A stretch of DNA of 64,000 nucleotides from Deltaproteobacteria bacterium (GTDB taxonomy: Bacteria > Myxococcota_A > Polyangia > Polyangiales > Ga0077539), in contig JAUXYJ010000068.1 of the NCBI GenBank assembly GCA_030694465.1, forward strand, positions 1-64,000, given 5' to 3'. Below the pieces are notes generated by a model. The model was not told the DNA's origin and did no database searches. It was given only the letters and a program-made list of their open reading frames with translations. Position numbers and translations under genes: made by a program. This document shows, in pieces, positions 16,552 through 25,781 of the stretch (within the stretch, counting starts at the first letter, position 1; every line of letters begins with the position of its first letter).

Positions 16552-18188
16552 GACTCACTCGCGCGCGCTTTGAGGGCCTTGCGGTCAATCTTGCCCCTGT
16601 CGTTGCGAGGTAGCTCGTCCACAAACCGCACCTGCCTCGGGTACTTGTGGTGGCTCAACCGCGCGCGCACATGATCTTGCAGCGCGACCGCCAGCGTGTC
16701 GTCCTGAATGTGCCCAGCGTGGAGCACGACGTACATGCGACTTGCCAGCATTCCGCCACCTAGATCGACACCGATGAGCGCGCAGGTCTGCACCGCCGGA
16801 TGCGAGAGAAGGCACTCTTCGACCTCGATGGGTGACACCCACTGCCCAGAAATCTTGAGCAGCTCATCCGCACGTCCGCCGAACCAAAAGTACCCCTGCG
16901 CGTCTCGCCGAAAGAGATCTCCCGTACGGCACCAGTGTCCGTGAAAGGTCTCCCACGATTTGTCTCGATCTTGAAAATACCCTAGCGCCACGCTGTCTCC
17001 GCGGATCCAGAGGACCCCCTCTTGGCCCTCGGGCACTTCGGGCGCACCGGGCCCCTCGGCGTCCTGCGCGAGCAGCCTCGCCGTGTAGCCAGAGACCACC
17101 CGACCGAGCGAGCCGGGCATCACGTCTCCGGGCCGATTGCTCACGTAAATGTGAAACATCTCGGCGCTCCCGATGCCGTCGTAGACCTCGACGCCAAAGC
17201 GCTCGCTCCACTGGGCGAGCAAGCTCGGCGGGAGCGCTTCGCCAGCTGAGTAGCAAAATCGCAGACAAGATAGATCAAGCGCCGACTCGCCACGGCGTTG
17301 TCTCTCGCGATCATGCGCGAGCAATCGCCCCATCATGGTTGGCACATTCGTGAGCACCGTGGGCCGATCGCGCGCGATCGCATCCAAGAGGGCCTCAGGC
17401 GTCGGTCGCTCAGAGAACAACGCCGCCGTCGCCCCGACCGCGAACGGAAAAAACAAATTGGTCCCTGTCGCGTAGCCAAAATACAGCCGCGGGACGCTCA
17501 CGGTGACGTCGCTCTCTCGCAGCGCCATCGTCTCTTTGGCGAACACCTCGGTGTTAAACGCAAAGTCACGGTGGGTGTGCATCGCAGCCTTCGATTGGCC
17601 TGTAGATCCGCTGGTAAAAAGCCAAATCGCCACGTCGTCTCGTCGCGTCTTGACCCTCGGCATCGCGGGCCACCGCGCGGTCACTTCGTGCTCAAGCGCG
17701 AGCACCGTGACCTCGGGCAACGTCGGCAGCGTGACCTCTTGATCAGGCCTCTCGGACGTGGGCGCATCGTGAGCCAAATAGACCGCACAGAGACCCGCCG
17801 CGAGGACCTCAGCTTCGATCGCAGCCAACACACGCGGCACCGTGATCAGCGCGGTCGCGCGCGTGTAAGCGAGCAGGTACGCGAGGTCTTTGCTGGGCGC
17901 GTCCGGGTTGCCCATCGCGAGCACGGCGCCGCACTCCATCGTCCCGAAAATCGCCCACGCAAATGCCGGTAAATCAGGGAGGATCACCAGCACGCGCTGC
18001 TCGGGTTTGACGCCGTGTGTGCGCAGCGAGCTGGCCAGCGCCGTGCTCCTCTCGCTCACCTGCCGATAGCTGTAGCGCGCGTCGCCGAAGCGTATCGCGA
18101 CGCGATCGCCGCGCCCCTCGCGCACGCGGTCGTGCACAAAATAATCCGCGAGGTTGAGGTCGTCGTCGAAGCGCACATCGTCACTCAT
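16548..18188 (-). CDS. Benzoate-CoA ligase family acyl-CoA synthetase
   Basis: 546 residues from ATG 18188. AMP-binding P-loop LFTSGSTGQSKAAMHTH, A5 region DGIGSAEMFHIYVSNRPG typical of benzoate/2-aminobenzoate-CoA ligases, A7/A8 CRTGDLFRRD and GRADELLKISG, and the catalytic Lys in NDRGKIDRKAL near the C-terminus. It activates an aromatic (or similar) carboxylate to its CoA thioester with ATP via an acyl-adenylate. First gene of the ligase-creatininase-permease operon and close to the acyl-CoA catabolic genes at 18989-27863. Exact acid unknown; 2-aminobenzoate is a reasonable candidate given the neighbours. Confidence 0.85.
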   Translation of the reverse strand: MSDDVRFDDDLNLADYFVHDRVREGRGDRVAIRFGDARYSYRQVSERSTALASSLRTHGVKPEQRVLVILPDLPAFAWAIFGTMECGAVLAMGNPDAPSKDLAYLLAYTRATALITVPRVLAAIEAEVLAAGLCAVYLAHDAPTSERPDQEVTLPTLPEVTVLALEHEVTARWPAMPRVKTRRDDVAIWLFTSGSTGQSKAAMHTHRDFAFNTEVFAKETMALRESDVTVSVPRLYFGYATGTNLFFPFAVGATAALFSERPTPEALLDAIARDRPTVLTNVPTMMGRLLAHDRERQRRGESALDLSCLRFCYSAGEALPPSLLAQWSERFGVEVYDGIGSAEMFHIYVSNRPGDVMPGSLGRVVSGYTARLLAQDAEGPGAPEVPEGQEGVLWIRGDSVALGYFQDRDKSWETFHGHWCRTGDLFRRDAQGYFWFGGRADELLKISGQWVSPIEVEECLLSHPAVQTCALIGVDLGGGMLASRMYVVLHAGHIQDDTLAVALQDHVRARLSHHKYPRQVRFVDELPRNDRGKIDRKALKARASES

Positions 18189-18404
18189 TGCGGGCGAAGT
18201 GTACCGGCTCGCGTCACGATTGCAGCCCACCTCGCGCACACAGAAGCGACTTTGTGACAATCGATCGGAGTTGCGAAATCCCTTGCAGAATCATCATGGA
18301 TTTACCCATGCGGCGCCGCGAGAGATACCGCTACACTGCGCCGCGCGCTGCGCGTTGTCGAGCACGCGCTCTCACTCCCCCCTCCCACGAAGTACAGCGA
18401 CACC

Positions 18405-18977
18405 ATGAGCCGAACCGCAGATCATCCCATTCATCCCCTGTTGTTGAACCGACACTCGGGTCGCGCCATGAACGGCGAGGCCCTCTCGGCCGACGCGCTC
18501 AAGCAGCTCCTTGAGGCCGCACGCTGGGCGCCGTCGTGCGCAAATCGGCAGCCCTGGCGCATCGTGTATGCCCACAACGCCACCCCCGCTTTCGACGCGA
18601 TCTTCGCGACCCTCGCCGAGGGTAATCAGCTCTGGTGCAGGCGCGCCGCGGTGCTCCTCGCGATCTGCTCAAGCAGCGTCGCAGATGGACAGCCCAACGG
18701 GCCGCACACGTTTGACACGGGCGCCGCGTGGATGGCCATCGCCCTGCAGGCCTCGACCATGGGCCTCGTGTGTCACGCGATGGCCGGCGTAAACTACGAA
18801 GCCTGCGGAGCAGCCATCGCCCTCCCCAGCGACCACACGCTCCACTGCGTTGTCGCCCTCGGTCACCCGGGGGACATCAACGATCTGCCTGATTTTTTGC
18901 AGGCTCGCGAGATCCCCAATGGCCGCAACAAGACCGAGACGTTTTCGCTCGAAGGCTCGTTCGCCAAGAGCTCCTAG
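18405..18977 (+). CDS. Nitroreductase-family flavoprotein
   Basis: 190 residues. FMN-binding start RHSGRAMNGE, the helix EAARWAPSCANRQPWR, DTGAAWMAIALQASTMGLVCHAMAG in the dimer core and VALGHPGD near the end are characteristic. It transfers electrons from NAD(P)H via FMN to a nitro, quinone or other electron-poor substrate. Divergent from the CoA ligase gene (216 bp), which may mean a shared control region. Substrate not deducible. Confidence 0.85.
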   Translation: MSRTADHPIHPLLLNRHSGRAMNGEALSADALKQLLEAARWAPSCANRQPWRIVYAHNATPAFDAIFATLAEGNQLWCRRAAVLLAICSSSVADGQPNGPHTFDTGAAWMAIALQASTMGLVCHAMAGVNYEACGAAIALPSDHTLHCVVALGHPGDINDLPDFLQAREIPNGRNKTETFSLEGSFAKSS

Positions 18978-18988
18978 CCCTCTGCCCG

Positions 18989-20416
18989 TTAGCTCTTGCT
19001 GGGGTCCGTTTTGGCGCGTCGCTTGGCTTTTTGCGCAGCCATCTCGGGCACGGTGGGGCTCGCCGTAGACGCACGCGCAGCGGTGGTCTGCAACGGCGTC
19101 ACCATGCTCGGCGGCGCCATCGAGGCGATCGTGTCTGGCGCCCGGCGAGCCTCTGGGATCGTCGCCCGGCTCGCCGAACGTGTCTCCATCGAGTCTTCAA
19201 TTCTGGCGCGCTCGGCCGCCATGAGCACCTTCGCGATGATGCTCAGATGGATCTCGGTGGTCCCTTCGTAGATCCGCAGCGCGCGAATGTCCCGGTAGAG
19301 CTTCTCGACGACCACGCCGCGGAGCACACCCGTTCCGCCGTGAATTTGCACGGCTCTGTCGACAATGCGCTGAGCCGCTTCGGTCGCGAACATCTTGGCC
19401 ATACTCGCATCAATGGCCGGCCGCTCTTGGCCGCGATCTTTGGCGCACGCAGCGCGGTAAACCAGCAGACGTGCAGCGTCGAGCTCGGTCGCCATCTCCG
19501 AGAGATAGCTCTGAATGATCTGGTTTTCGCCAATCGGTTTGCCAAACTGTGACCGCGTAAGCGCTCGGTGAAGCGACTCGTCCAGCGCCCTCCGCGCCAT
19601 GCCACACGCGGCCGCACCCACCGTCGTGCGAAAGGTGTCCAGCGTCCGCATCGCCAACCGCAGCCCCTCGCCCTCAGCGCCGATGCGGCGACTCTCCGCC
19701 AGGGGCATCCGGTCAAACCGCAGGGTGCCCACAGGATGATCTGTGACGAGCGTCTGAGCGCCCTCGAACACAAACCCTGGGTCCGTGGGTCGCACGTAAA
19801 ACGCAGTGATTCCGCGGCTGCCAAGCGCAGGCTCGGTCTTGACAAACACCACGTAGACGTCTGCGATCCCTGCGTTAGAGATAAAGGTCTTGCGACCTTG
19901 AAGCACATAGCCCCCCGGCACGCGCTCCGCAGTGGACTGCAACGCAGCGGCGTCGGTCCCCGCCTCGGGCTCGGTGAGCGCAAACGCCATGATCTGCTCG
20001 CCCGACATCGCAGCCGGTAGCAACCGCGCACGCTGCGCGTCGCTGCCCCCCAGCGCGATGGGATACGAGCCAAGCCCCTGCATTGCGAGCACGAACTCAC
20101 ACAGCGGGCTCGCCCACCCAAGAGTCTCACGTAACAGACACACCGAGCGCACGTCGACCGCGTCCATGCGGCTGCCCATCAGCGCGCCACCAAACGCAGC
20201 CGGGACACACACGCCGAGCAATTTCTCACGCCCTAACGCGAGCGCGAGGGCGCGGCAGCGTGCCGCGAGGCTCACGGGATCTTCGTCGTGGGTGCCCTCC
20301 GCGAGCTCTTGGCCCATCGCGAAGTTGCGCGCTCGATCTGCGAGCCCGGCGTGGGCGTTGTCGAAAAAGTACGGCAGCTCGTCGACGCTGGATCCATTGC
20401 GAAGGCGGTGACTCAT
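18989..20416 (-). CDS. Acyl-CoA dehydrogenase with long C-terminal tail
   Basis: 475 residues; the usual core (about 390) plus about 70 extra Ala/Ser/Thr/Lys-rich residues. FAD-binding AFALTEPEAGTDAAAL and the flavin-contact TFISNAGIADVYVVFVKT, then GGTGVLRGVVVEKLYRDIRALRIYEGT at the C-terminal domain, as in short/medium-chain acyl-CoA dehydrogenases. It oxidises an acyl-CoA to the 2-enoyl-CoA, passing electrons to ETF. The tail is low-complexity and probably disordered. ATG 20416 overlaps the enoyl-CoA hydratase stop (ATGA); last gene of the SDR-RidA-ECH-ACD operon. Confidence 0.9.
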   Translation of the reverse strand: MSHRLRNGSSVDELPYFFDNAHAGLADRARNFAMGQELAEGTHDEDPVSLAARCRALALALGREKLLGVCVPAAFGGALMGSRMDAVDVRSVCLLRETLGWASPLCEFVLAMQGLGSYPIALGGSDAQRARLLPAAMSGEQIMAFALTEPEAGTDAAALQSTAERVPGGYVLQGRKTFISNAGIADVYVVFVKTEPALGSRGITAFYVRPTDPGFVFEGAQTLVTDHPVGTLRFDRMPLAESRRIGAEGEGLRLAMRTLDTFRTTVGAAACGMARRALDESLHRALTRSQFGKPIGENQIIQSYLSEMATELDAARLLVYRAACAKDRGQERPAIDASMAKMFATEAAQRIVDRAVQIHGGTGVLRGVVVEKLYRDIRALRIYEGTTEIHLSIIAKVLMAAERARIEDSMETRSASRATIPEARRAPDTIASMAPPSMVTPLQTTAARASTASPTVPEMAAQKAKRRAKTDPSKS

Positions 20417-21285
20417 TGCGAATCCTCACTGGGCGCCAAAAGGGGTGAGCCCTCAAAGAGTGCTGTCTTTTTGCTCACATTCGCGTCGTATGCAGCACGA
20501 AAATCAGGGTGCAACATGCAGAGCGTCTGCGCCTGTGCCTCGGCCTCGATGGCGTCGTGAAGTGACATCTGCGACTCGGTCTCGAGCATCTGTTTGGTCA
20601 TCGCGTGAGCAAACGCAGGTCCCTCTGCGAGGGTCATTGCGAGCTTGCTGGAGGCGCCCATCAGCGCGTCGTTGGCAAAGACGCGGTTGGCGAGACCGAT
20701 GCGCGCGGCCTCGTTTGCATCAATGATTTCGCCCGTAAAGAGCAGCTCACTCGCGTGCCCGTGGCCGACGATGCGGGGGAGCAAATAGATCGCGCCCATG
20801 TCCGCGCCGCTCAGACCAACCTTCGGAAAAATGAAACCAATCCGTGCACTCTGCGCGAAATACCGAATGTCGCACGCCGCCGCGAGCACCGCACCGGCGC
20901 CCACCGCGACGCCATTGACCGCAGCGATCACAGGCTTTCGACACCTCCGAACGCTCGCGATGAGCGCGCCAGTGCACCGCGTAAACGCCAACAGACCCTT
21001 GGTATCTCGCGCGAAGAGCTCTGAGATAATGTCCTGCACGTCGCCCCCCGAGCAGAAGCCACGGCCTGCCCCAGTAATGAGCACGACACGCGCGGGTTCG
21101 TAGGACGAGAGCACATCAAAGAACGCAGCGAGCTCTTGGTAGATCTCAAAGGTCAGCGAGTTAAGCCGCGTCGGGCGATCCAGCGTCAGGGTCGCGACGC
21201 CGTGCGAGAGTTCGAAGCGAAAGCCCTTGGGATTCAGCAGTTCATTCACAGCCGGGCAAGTGTCGCACAACCGAGTCCGTCCCAC
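20413..21285 (-). CDS. Enoyl-CoA hydratase/isomerase family protein
   Basis: 290 residues from GTG 21285, preceded by AAGGG at good spacing. Crotonase fold: GAGRGFCSGGDVQDI forms the oxyanion hole, AVNGVAVGAGAVLAAACDIRYFA the second loop. The usual catalytic Glu pair is replaced in part (FPKVGLSGADMGAIYLLPRIVG), so the reaction may be hydration, ring hydrolysis or isomerisation. 33 nt after RidA and overlapping the acyl-CoA dehydrogenase. The context fits steps after formation of a cyclic enoyl-CoA. Confidence 0.85.
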   Translation of the reverse strand: MGRTRLCDTCPAVNELLNPKGFRFELSHGVATLTLDRPTRLNSLTFEIYQELAAFFDVLSSYEPARVVLITGAGRGFCSGGDVQDIISELFARDTKGLLAFTRCTGALIASVRRCRKPVIAAVNGVAVGAGAVLAAACDIRYFAQSARIGFIFPKVGLSGADMGAIYLLPRIVGHGHASELLFTGEIIDANEAARIGLANRVFANDALMGASSKLAMTLAEGPAFAHAMTKQMLETESQMSLHDAIEAEAQAQTLCMLHPDFRAAYDANVSKKTALFEGSPLLAPSEDSQ

Positions 21286-21318
21286 AGAGCCCTTGTGCGA
21301 TCTCGTCGCGAGACCACG

Positions 21319-21714
21319 CTACGGGAGCGAACGAACCGCGGTCGCTTCGATCTCCACCATCGCCCGTGGCTCCACCAAGCCCGCGACGCCGACAAGCGCC
21401 ATCGCAGGGTAGTGACGCCCCATGCTCGCGCGCCAAGCATCTCTCAGCCCGCTCCCTGCTGCTCGGTAGGCAGCCAGATCCGTCACATAGATCGTCATGC
21501 GCACGACGTCTGTGGGCGCGGCGTCTCCGGCGCGAAGCACCGTGACCACGTTGGCCAAAGCTCTCGCAAATTGAGCGACAAAATCGCCATCAATGATCAC
21601 ACCGTGGTCATCAAACGCGACCTGTCCGGCGAGATAGAGTGTCTCTCCCTGCGCCGCGATCGCGTTGACGTATCCCTTAGGCTTTGGCCAGTGTGTAGGC
21701 TGAATCACTCTCAC
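21319..21714 (-). CDS. RidA-family enamine/imine deaminase
   Basis: 131 residues. RidA core elements: LYLAGQVAFDDHGVIIDGDF, FARALANVVTVLRAGDAAPTDVVRMTIYVTD with the substrate-binding Arg, and AMALVGVAGLVEPRAMVEIEATA at the end. These proteins hydrolyse enamine/imine intermediates to ketones. Its ATG overlaps the SDR stop (ATGA), so the two are made together. In 2-aminobenzoyl-CoA type pathways a RidA gene sits beside the SDR and ECH genes, where removal of an enamine nitrogen makes sense. Confidence 0.9.
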   Translation of the reverse strand: MRVIQPTHWPKPKGYVNAIAAQGETLYLAGQVAFDDHGVIIDGDFVAQFARALANVVTVLRAGDAAPTDVVRMTIYVTDLAAYRAAGSGLRDAWRASMGRHYPAMALVGVAGLVEPRAMVEIEATAVRSLP

Positions 21715-22475
21715 GCGAGCACCTGCCCACCATCGAGCGCGATGGCCTGCCCGTGCACACCTCGCGCCTCGTCGGCCACCAAGGCGAGCACCAAGTGCGC
21801 GACCTCTTGCACAGTCATCAACCGGCGCTGTGGCGACATCGCCTCGAGCGCAGCGCGCGCGCTCTCGTGCGAGCGGCCCGTCGAGGCGACAATCTTCTCG
21901 ACCGTGCGCGCGGTCATTTCGGTGTCAACAAAGCCTGGGCAGATCGCGTTAATGGTCACACCCGTGCGCGCGATTTCGGCAGCGATCGCGCGGGTAAATC
22001 CCACGACCGCGTGCTTCGACGCGCAGTACGCGCTCGTGTACGCATAGCCCGTGAGCCCCGCGTTGGACGCGACGTTGACCACGCGCCCAAAGCCACGCGA
22101 TACCATCGCAGGGAGCAGCGATCGGGTCAGCGAAAACACAGGCCAAACGTTAATCGCAAACGTCCGCTCGACCATCGCGTCGTCGGTCTGCGCGAGCGGA
22201 GCGCTCTCGGCGATCCCGGCGTTGTTCACCAAGATGTCCACGCTTCCCATCCGCTCTTGGACCGCCGAGAGGAGCGACCGAATCTGCGAAGCATCAGTCA
22301 AATCAGCGACGAAGGTCTGCGCCCCTGTGCGCTCTGCCAGGGCGTCGAGCGCCGTGACATCCCGCGCGACCGCAGCCACTGCGAAGCCTTGTGCGCGCAA
22401 TCGGGTGACAATTTCGGCCCCGATGCCCTTCGATGCGCCGGTGACCAGCGCGACACGTGGTGTCTGTGTACTCAT
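21711..22475 (-). CDS. Short-chain dehydrogenase/reductase
   Basis: 254 residues from ATG 22475 with AAGGA six bases ahead. Classical SDR: TGASKGIG cofactor loop, LVNNAG, catalytic Ser/Tyr/Lys in VNVASNAG and SAYCASKHA, and CPGFVDTEM. It oxidises or reduces a hydroxyl/keto group with NAD(P). First gene of the SDR-RidA-ECH-ACD operon, divergent from the thioesterase. Probably acts on a cyclic or linear 3-hydroxyacyl-CoA; this is inference. Confidence 0.9.
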   Translation of the reverse strand: MSTQTPRVALVTGASKGIGAEIVTRLRAQGFAVAAVARDVTALDALAERTGAQTFVADLTDASQIRSLLSAVQERMGSVDILVNNAGIAESAPLAQTDDAMVERTFAINVWPVFSLTRSLLPAMVSRGFGRVVNVASNAGLTGYAYTSAYCASKHAVVGFTRAIAAEIARTGVTINAICPGFVDTEMTARTVEKIVASTGRSHESARAALEAMSPQRRLMTVQEVAHLVLALVADEARGVHGQAIALDGGQVLA

Positions 22476-22592
22476 CAAAAATCCTTGGGTGAGGTATGCA
22501 CGCGTGACCTTCGCACGAAGGTTAGACCCGGCAACGCGCAGAGTGCAGCCACGGAGCGTGCTGAGTCTCTGCCAATCCAAAGACACACTGCA

Positions 22593-23012
22593 ATGCACGA
22601 ACACAAACTTACGGTCTCGTGGGGAGACTGCGATCTCGCAGGGATCGCGTATTTCCCACGGCTTCTGGACTTCTGCCACCGCGCGATTGAGTCGCTGTTC
22701 GGAGCGCTCTCGGGTGGCTACGCAGGGCTCACGGTCACGCGCCGGATCGGCGTCCCCACGGTAAAAATCTTAGGAGATTTTACCGCACCCTTGCGCTACG
22801 GCGACGTGGTCTGTGTGCGCGTGGAGGTCGTGCGAATCGGGACCAGCAGCGTGCTCTTCGAGCACACCCTCGTGCGCGAAGAGGACCAAGTCGTGTGCGC
22901 GCGCTTCGAGCACACCGTGGTCGTGTGTGAGCTCAACGACAGAAAGCCATCCCCATGCGCGATCCCCCCAGACGTCGCGTCGCTCTTAAACAGCCACCGT
23001 CGGCTCAGTTGA
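22593..23012 (+). CDS. 4-hydroxybenzoyl-CoA-type thioesterase (hotdog fold)
   Basis: 139 residues from ATG 22593. The hotdog start VSWGDCDLAGIAYFPRLLDF carries the conserved Asp and Gly of 4HBT enzymes, followed by the central helix HRAIESLFGAL and strands ending in VCARFEHTVVV. It hydrolyses an aroyl- or acyl-CoA, perhaps to release dead-end thioesters in the pathway. Divergent from the SDR operon across a 117-bp interval that must hold both promoters. Confidence 0.85.
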   Translation: MHEHKLTVSWGDCDLAGIAYFPRLLDFCHRAIESLFGALSGGYAGLTVTRRIGVPTVKILGDFTAPLRYGDVVCVRVEVVRIGTSSVLFEHTLVREEDQVVCARFEHTVVVCELNDRKPSPCAIPPDVASLLNSHRRLS

Positions 23013-23406
23013 GCAGCGACTTGATCTCGCTCGCGTGTCGATCGGCATAGTACGCAAGCGAATCCAACGCGTCGGACAAGAGACTGTCAGTCGCTTCGCC
23101 CGTCGGGATCTCAGCCGACAAGAGAACATCGCCGTCTTCGTCGAGCGAGAACCTGGCCATACGGATCTCACCGTTCCATTCGAGCAGCGATTTGTAGAGC
23201 TGTTCGGCGCGCGTCGCCTCGGCCGGAAGCCGCCCGAGCGGGATCACCGCCAACTTTACCCACGTCTTCTCAAACGTGATCACCAAGGGCACCGTCGCCC
23301 CGCCGCCCACGCGAAAGCTCGTCCGAACCGTCGTGTCACCCAGCCGCGTGCTCGACCACTTGCGGCCCTCGAGCAGCTTCTCAACCCTGTCCATTACGCT
23401 ATTCAT
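23005..23406 (-). CDS. YbjN-like / secretion-chaperone-fold protein
   Basis: 133 residues from the ATG at 23406 (MNSVMDRVEK); the open frame extends upstream but looks non-coding there. The pattern of an N-terminal helix, antiparallel strands (TSFRVGGGATVPLVITFEK, MARFSLDEDGDVLLSAEIPTG) and C-terminal helix DALDSLAYYADRHA fits the YbjN/type III secretion chaperone-like fold. Cytoplasmic. Its 3' end overlaps that of the thioesterase gene by 8 bp (convergent). Role unknown. Confidence 0.6.
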   Translation of the reverse strand: MNSVMDRVEKLLEGRKWSSTRLGDTTVRTSFRVGGGATVPLVITFEKTWVKLAVIPLGRLPAEATRAEQLYKSLLEWNGEIRMARFSLDEDGDVLLSAEIPTGEATDSLLSDALDSLAYYADRHASEIKSLLN

Positions 23407-23667
23407 CACCGGACCTACTGCGCTGCAGCCTACGTCAGTTCGGTGACTGCCCGCACAACCAACGAGCACTTGGCCCACACAGCGCGCAATCAGGCTCTCC
23501 CTGGACCGCTCCGCTCATGCGAGTGACCGAGTTCGACCGTTATGAGCGTTATGGTCGTTTATGAATCGCTCAAATATCGCAAATCGTTCGTAACCGTTCC
23601 TTTGTGCCGGACGAATACTGGGTTAGTCTAGCAATTCGATCCTCACTCTCACGGACAAGCAACCCAA

Positions 23668-24294
23668 ATGAACGATTTTACCGATCTCCAACTTGTCTCG
23701 GCCGCTCAAGAAGGCAACCAGCGAGCGCTCAACATTCTTGTCACCCGCCATCGTGCCGCGATCGAGCGACAGGTCCAGCGCTTCGCCCTCGGCCACGCAG
23801 AGCGCGAAGACATCTTGCAAGACGTCATCGTGCAGCTTCTCCGCAAGATCCAGACGTTTCGTGGGGACTCGCAGTTCTCAACGTGGCTCTATCGCGTGAC
23901 GGCCAACACCGCGCTCATGTACCTCCGTAAGGCACGCCGCCGCAGCATCACGTCTCTCGATGCATGCGAGCACGAGGCAGAGAAAATGCTCGCCGCTGCG
24001 CAAGACCACTCCACGATCGCCTGGTCTGCGCCCGCAGACGAACAGCTCGATGTGTCCAGCCAGCGCTCGACCGTTCAGACCGCAGTGCGAGACCTCCCAG
24101 ATGGCTACCAAGATGTGATCATTGGCCACTACTTCGATGGGCTGGCACTTGTACAGCTGGCCGATCAGCTCGGCACGAGCGAGAGCGCTGTTCGCTCACG
24201 CTTGCACAGGGCCCGAACGAGCCTGCGACGCAGCCTCCAAGGCCCGGTGTCCGACGCCGACGTAAGCGAAGCCCCCATCAGCAGCGCCGCATGA
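23668..24294 (+). CDS. ECF-type RNA polymerase sigma factor
   Basis: 208 residues. Region 2 (REDILQDVIVQLLRKIQTFR, then FSTWLYRVTANTALMYLRK) and region 4 (LPDGYQDVIIGHYFDGLALV, QLGTSESAVRSRLHRARTSLR) are both present, with no region 3, as in group 4 sigma factors. No anti-sigma gene is adjacent. Upstream DNA (about 23540-23570) has three near-repeats of GTTATG/GTTTATG spaced about 9-11 bp that could be a control site. Convergent with the thiolase, 56 bp between stops. Confidence 0.9.
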   Translation: MNDFTDLQLVSAAQEGNQRALNILVTRHRAAIERQVQRFALGHAEREDILQDVIVQLLRKIQTFRGDSQFSTWLYRVTANTALMYLRKARRRSITSLDACEHEAEKMLAAAQDHSTIAWSAPADEQLDVSSQRSTVQTAVRDLPDGYQDVIIGHYFDGLALVQLADQLGTSESAVRSRLHRARTSLRRSLQGPVSDADVSEAPISSAA

Positions 24295-24350
24295 AACGCA
24301 AGGGACAGTGGCACCCGGCGACGTCGCCGGATCGTGTCACACGGTCTGCG

Positions 24351-25550
24351 TTATGCGCGCTCAAAGAGCGTCGCGATCCCCTGCCCGACGCCCACACACA
24401 GCGAAGCCAGCCCGCGCGCCATTCGCTCGCGGCGCATCCGGTGCAGCAAAGTCACCACGATCCGAGCGCCAGAGCTCCCGATCGGATGGCCCAACGCGAT
24501 CGCGCCTCCATCCGGGTTGACCCGATCAGGGTCTAGCCCAAGCGCGCTCACACATGCGAGGGCCTGCGCGGCAAAGGCCTCGTTGAGCTCCACCGTGTCG
24601 ATCGAATCGAGGGCCCACCCTGCGCGCGCACACACGCGCTGCACTGCCGGAACGGGCCCAAGACCCATCACCGCAGGCTCAACCCCCACGACAGCGTTGG
24701 CAACGACACGCGCCATCGGCTCAAGACCGAGCTCGCGCATCAGAGCCTCGCTGACCAAAATCAAGCCCGCAGCGCCATCGTTAATCGGTGAACTGTTTCC
24801 TGCGGTGACGCTGCCATCTTTGCGAAAGACCGGCGCGAGCTTCGCGAGGCTCGCCAGTGTCACATCGTCGCGCACGCTTTCATCCTCGGTGACCCGCAGC
24901 GAAGGCCCCTTTTTTTGCGCGACCTCGACCGCTGAGATCTCTTCTACAAACGCCCCGCGGGCCCGCGCCGCGCACGCACGCTGCTGCGAAGTCAACGCAA
25001 ACTGGTCCTGCGCCTCGCGCGAAACTCCGCACCGCTGCGCGACATTTTCGGCGGTCTCGCCCATCGAATCGAGCGTAAATCTCGCGGCCATTCGCGGATT
25101 CTCAAAGCGCCAGCCGATCGACGTATCAAAGATCTTCGGCGGCGTGCGCTCGAACGCCTCCTGCGCCTTGGCCATCACAAACGGCGCGCGCGTCATGCTC
25201 TCTACACCGCCCGCGATCACGCAGTCGTGCTCCCCGCACGCGATCATCCGCGCCGCGTTTTGCACGGCATCGAGCCCCGATCCGCACAGCCTGTTCACCG
25301 TCACTCCCGAGACCCCATAATCGAGGCCCGCCAACAGCGCCGCCATGCGCGCGATGTTGCGGTTGTCCTCTCCGGCTTGATTGGTCGCACCCAGCACTAC
25401 TTCGCTCACCCGATCGCGCGCGCTGGGACACCGTGCCAGCAGCGCACCGATCACATGGGCGGCTAAATCATCAGGGCGAACGCTCGCCAATCCACCGCGA
25501 TAGCGTCCAATCGGGGTACGCACTGCCTCCACAACAAACACTGATCTCAC
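24351..25550 (-). CDS. 3-oxoadipyl-CoA/acetyl-CoA-type thiolase
   Basis: 399 residues from GTG 25550, with AAGGGA upstream; the open frame continues upstream without thiolase features. Catalytic Cys in VNRLCGSGLDAV, His in GGAIALGHPIG and the second Cys in SLCVGVGQG. The stretch QAGEDNRNIARMAALLAGL and DTSIGWRFENPRM resembles PcaF/PaaJ 3-oxoadipyl-CoA thiolases more than general acetyl-CoA acetyltransferases. It cleaves a 3-oxoacyl-CoA with CoA, ending an aromatic route. Not in the SDR operon but same strand and near it. Confidence 0.9.
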   Translation of the reverse strand: MRSVFVVEAVRTPIGRYRGGLASVRPDDLAAHVIGALLARCPSARDRVSEVVLGATNQAGEDNRNIARMAALLAGLDYGVSGVTVNRLCGSGLDAVQNAARMIACGEHDCVIAGGVESMTRAPFVMAKAQEAFERTPPKIFDTSIGWRFENPRMAARFTLDSMGETAENVAQRCGVSREAQDQFALTSQQRACAARARGAFVEEISAVEVAQKKGPSLRVTEDESVRDDVTLASLAKLAPVFRKDGSVTAGNSSPINDGAAGLILVSEALMRELGLEPMARVVANAVVGVEPAVMGLGPVPAVQRVCARAGWALDSIDTVELNEAFAAQALACVSALGLDPDRVNPDGGAIALGHPIGSSGARIVVTLLHRMRRERMARGLASLCVGVGQGIATLFERA

Positions 25551-25781
25551 GTCTAGCCATCCCTTCGAGGTGCACCGCAGGCGCTGATTGATTCGAACCC
25601 AGCGGGGTTCTACCAGAGCCACAATGGATAGTTCGCCGACCTTGCGCGTATAACACTGTGTCCATTGCCGACGACGCCACGCAGACTTGCGCACCCCATC
25701 GCAACCTCAGCGTTCGCCATTTTCTGCAAACGGCTTGAACATTTGCACACCAAACTACGTGTGAGAGACCCACAAGTGACT

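Noticed and set aside
24292..24536. Small ORF whose ATG overlaps the sigma-factor stop (ATGA)
   Set aside because: Most of it is antisense to the conserved C-terminus of the thiolase, and the product is Arg/Pro/His-rich without family features. An anti-sigma factor would be hydrophobic or zinc-binding.
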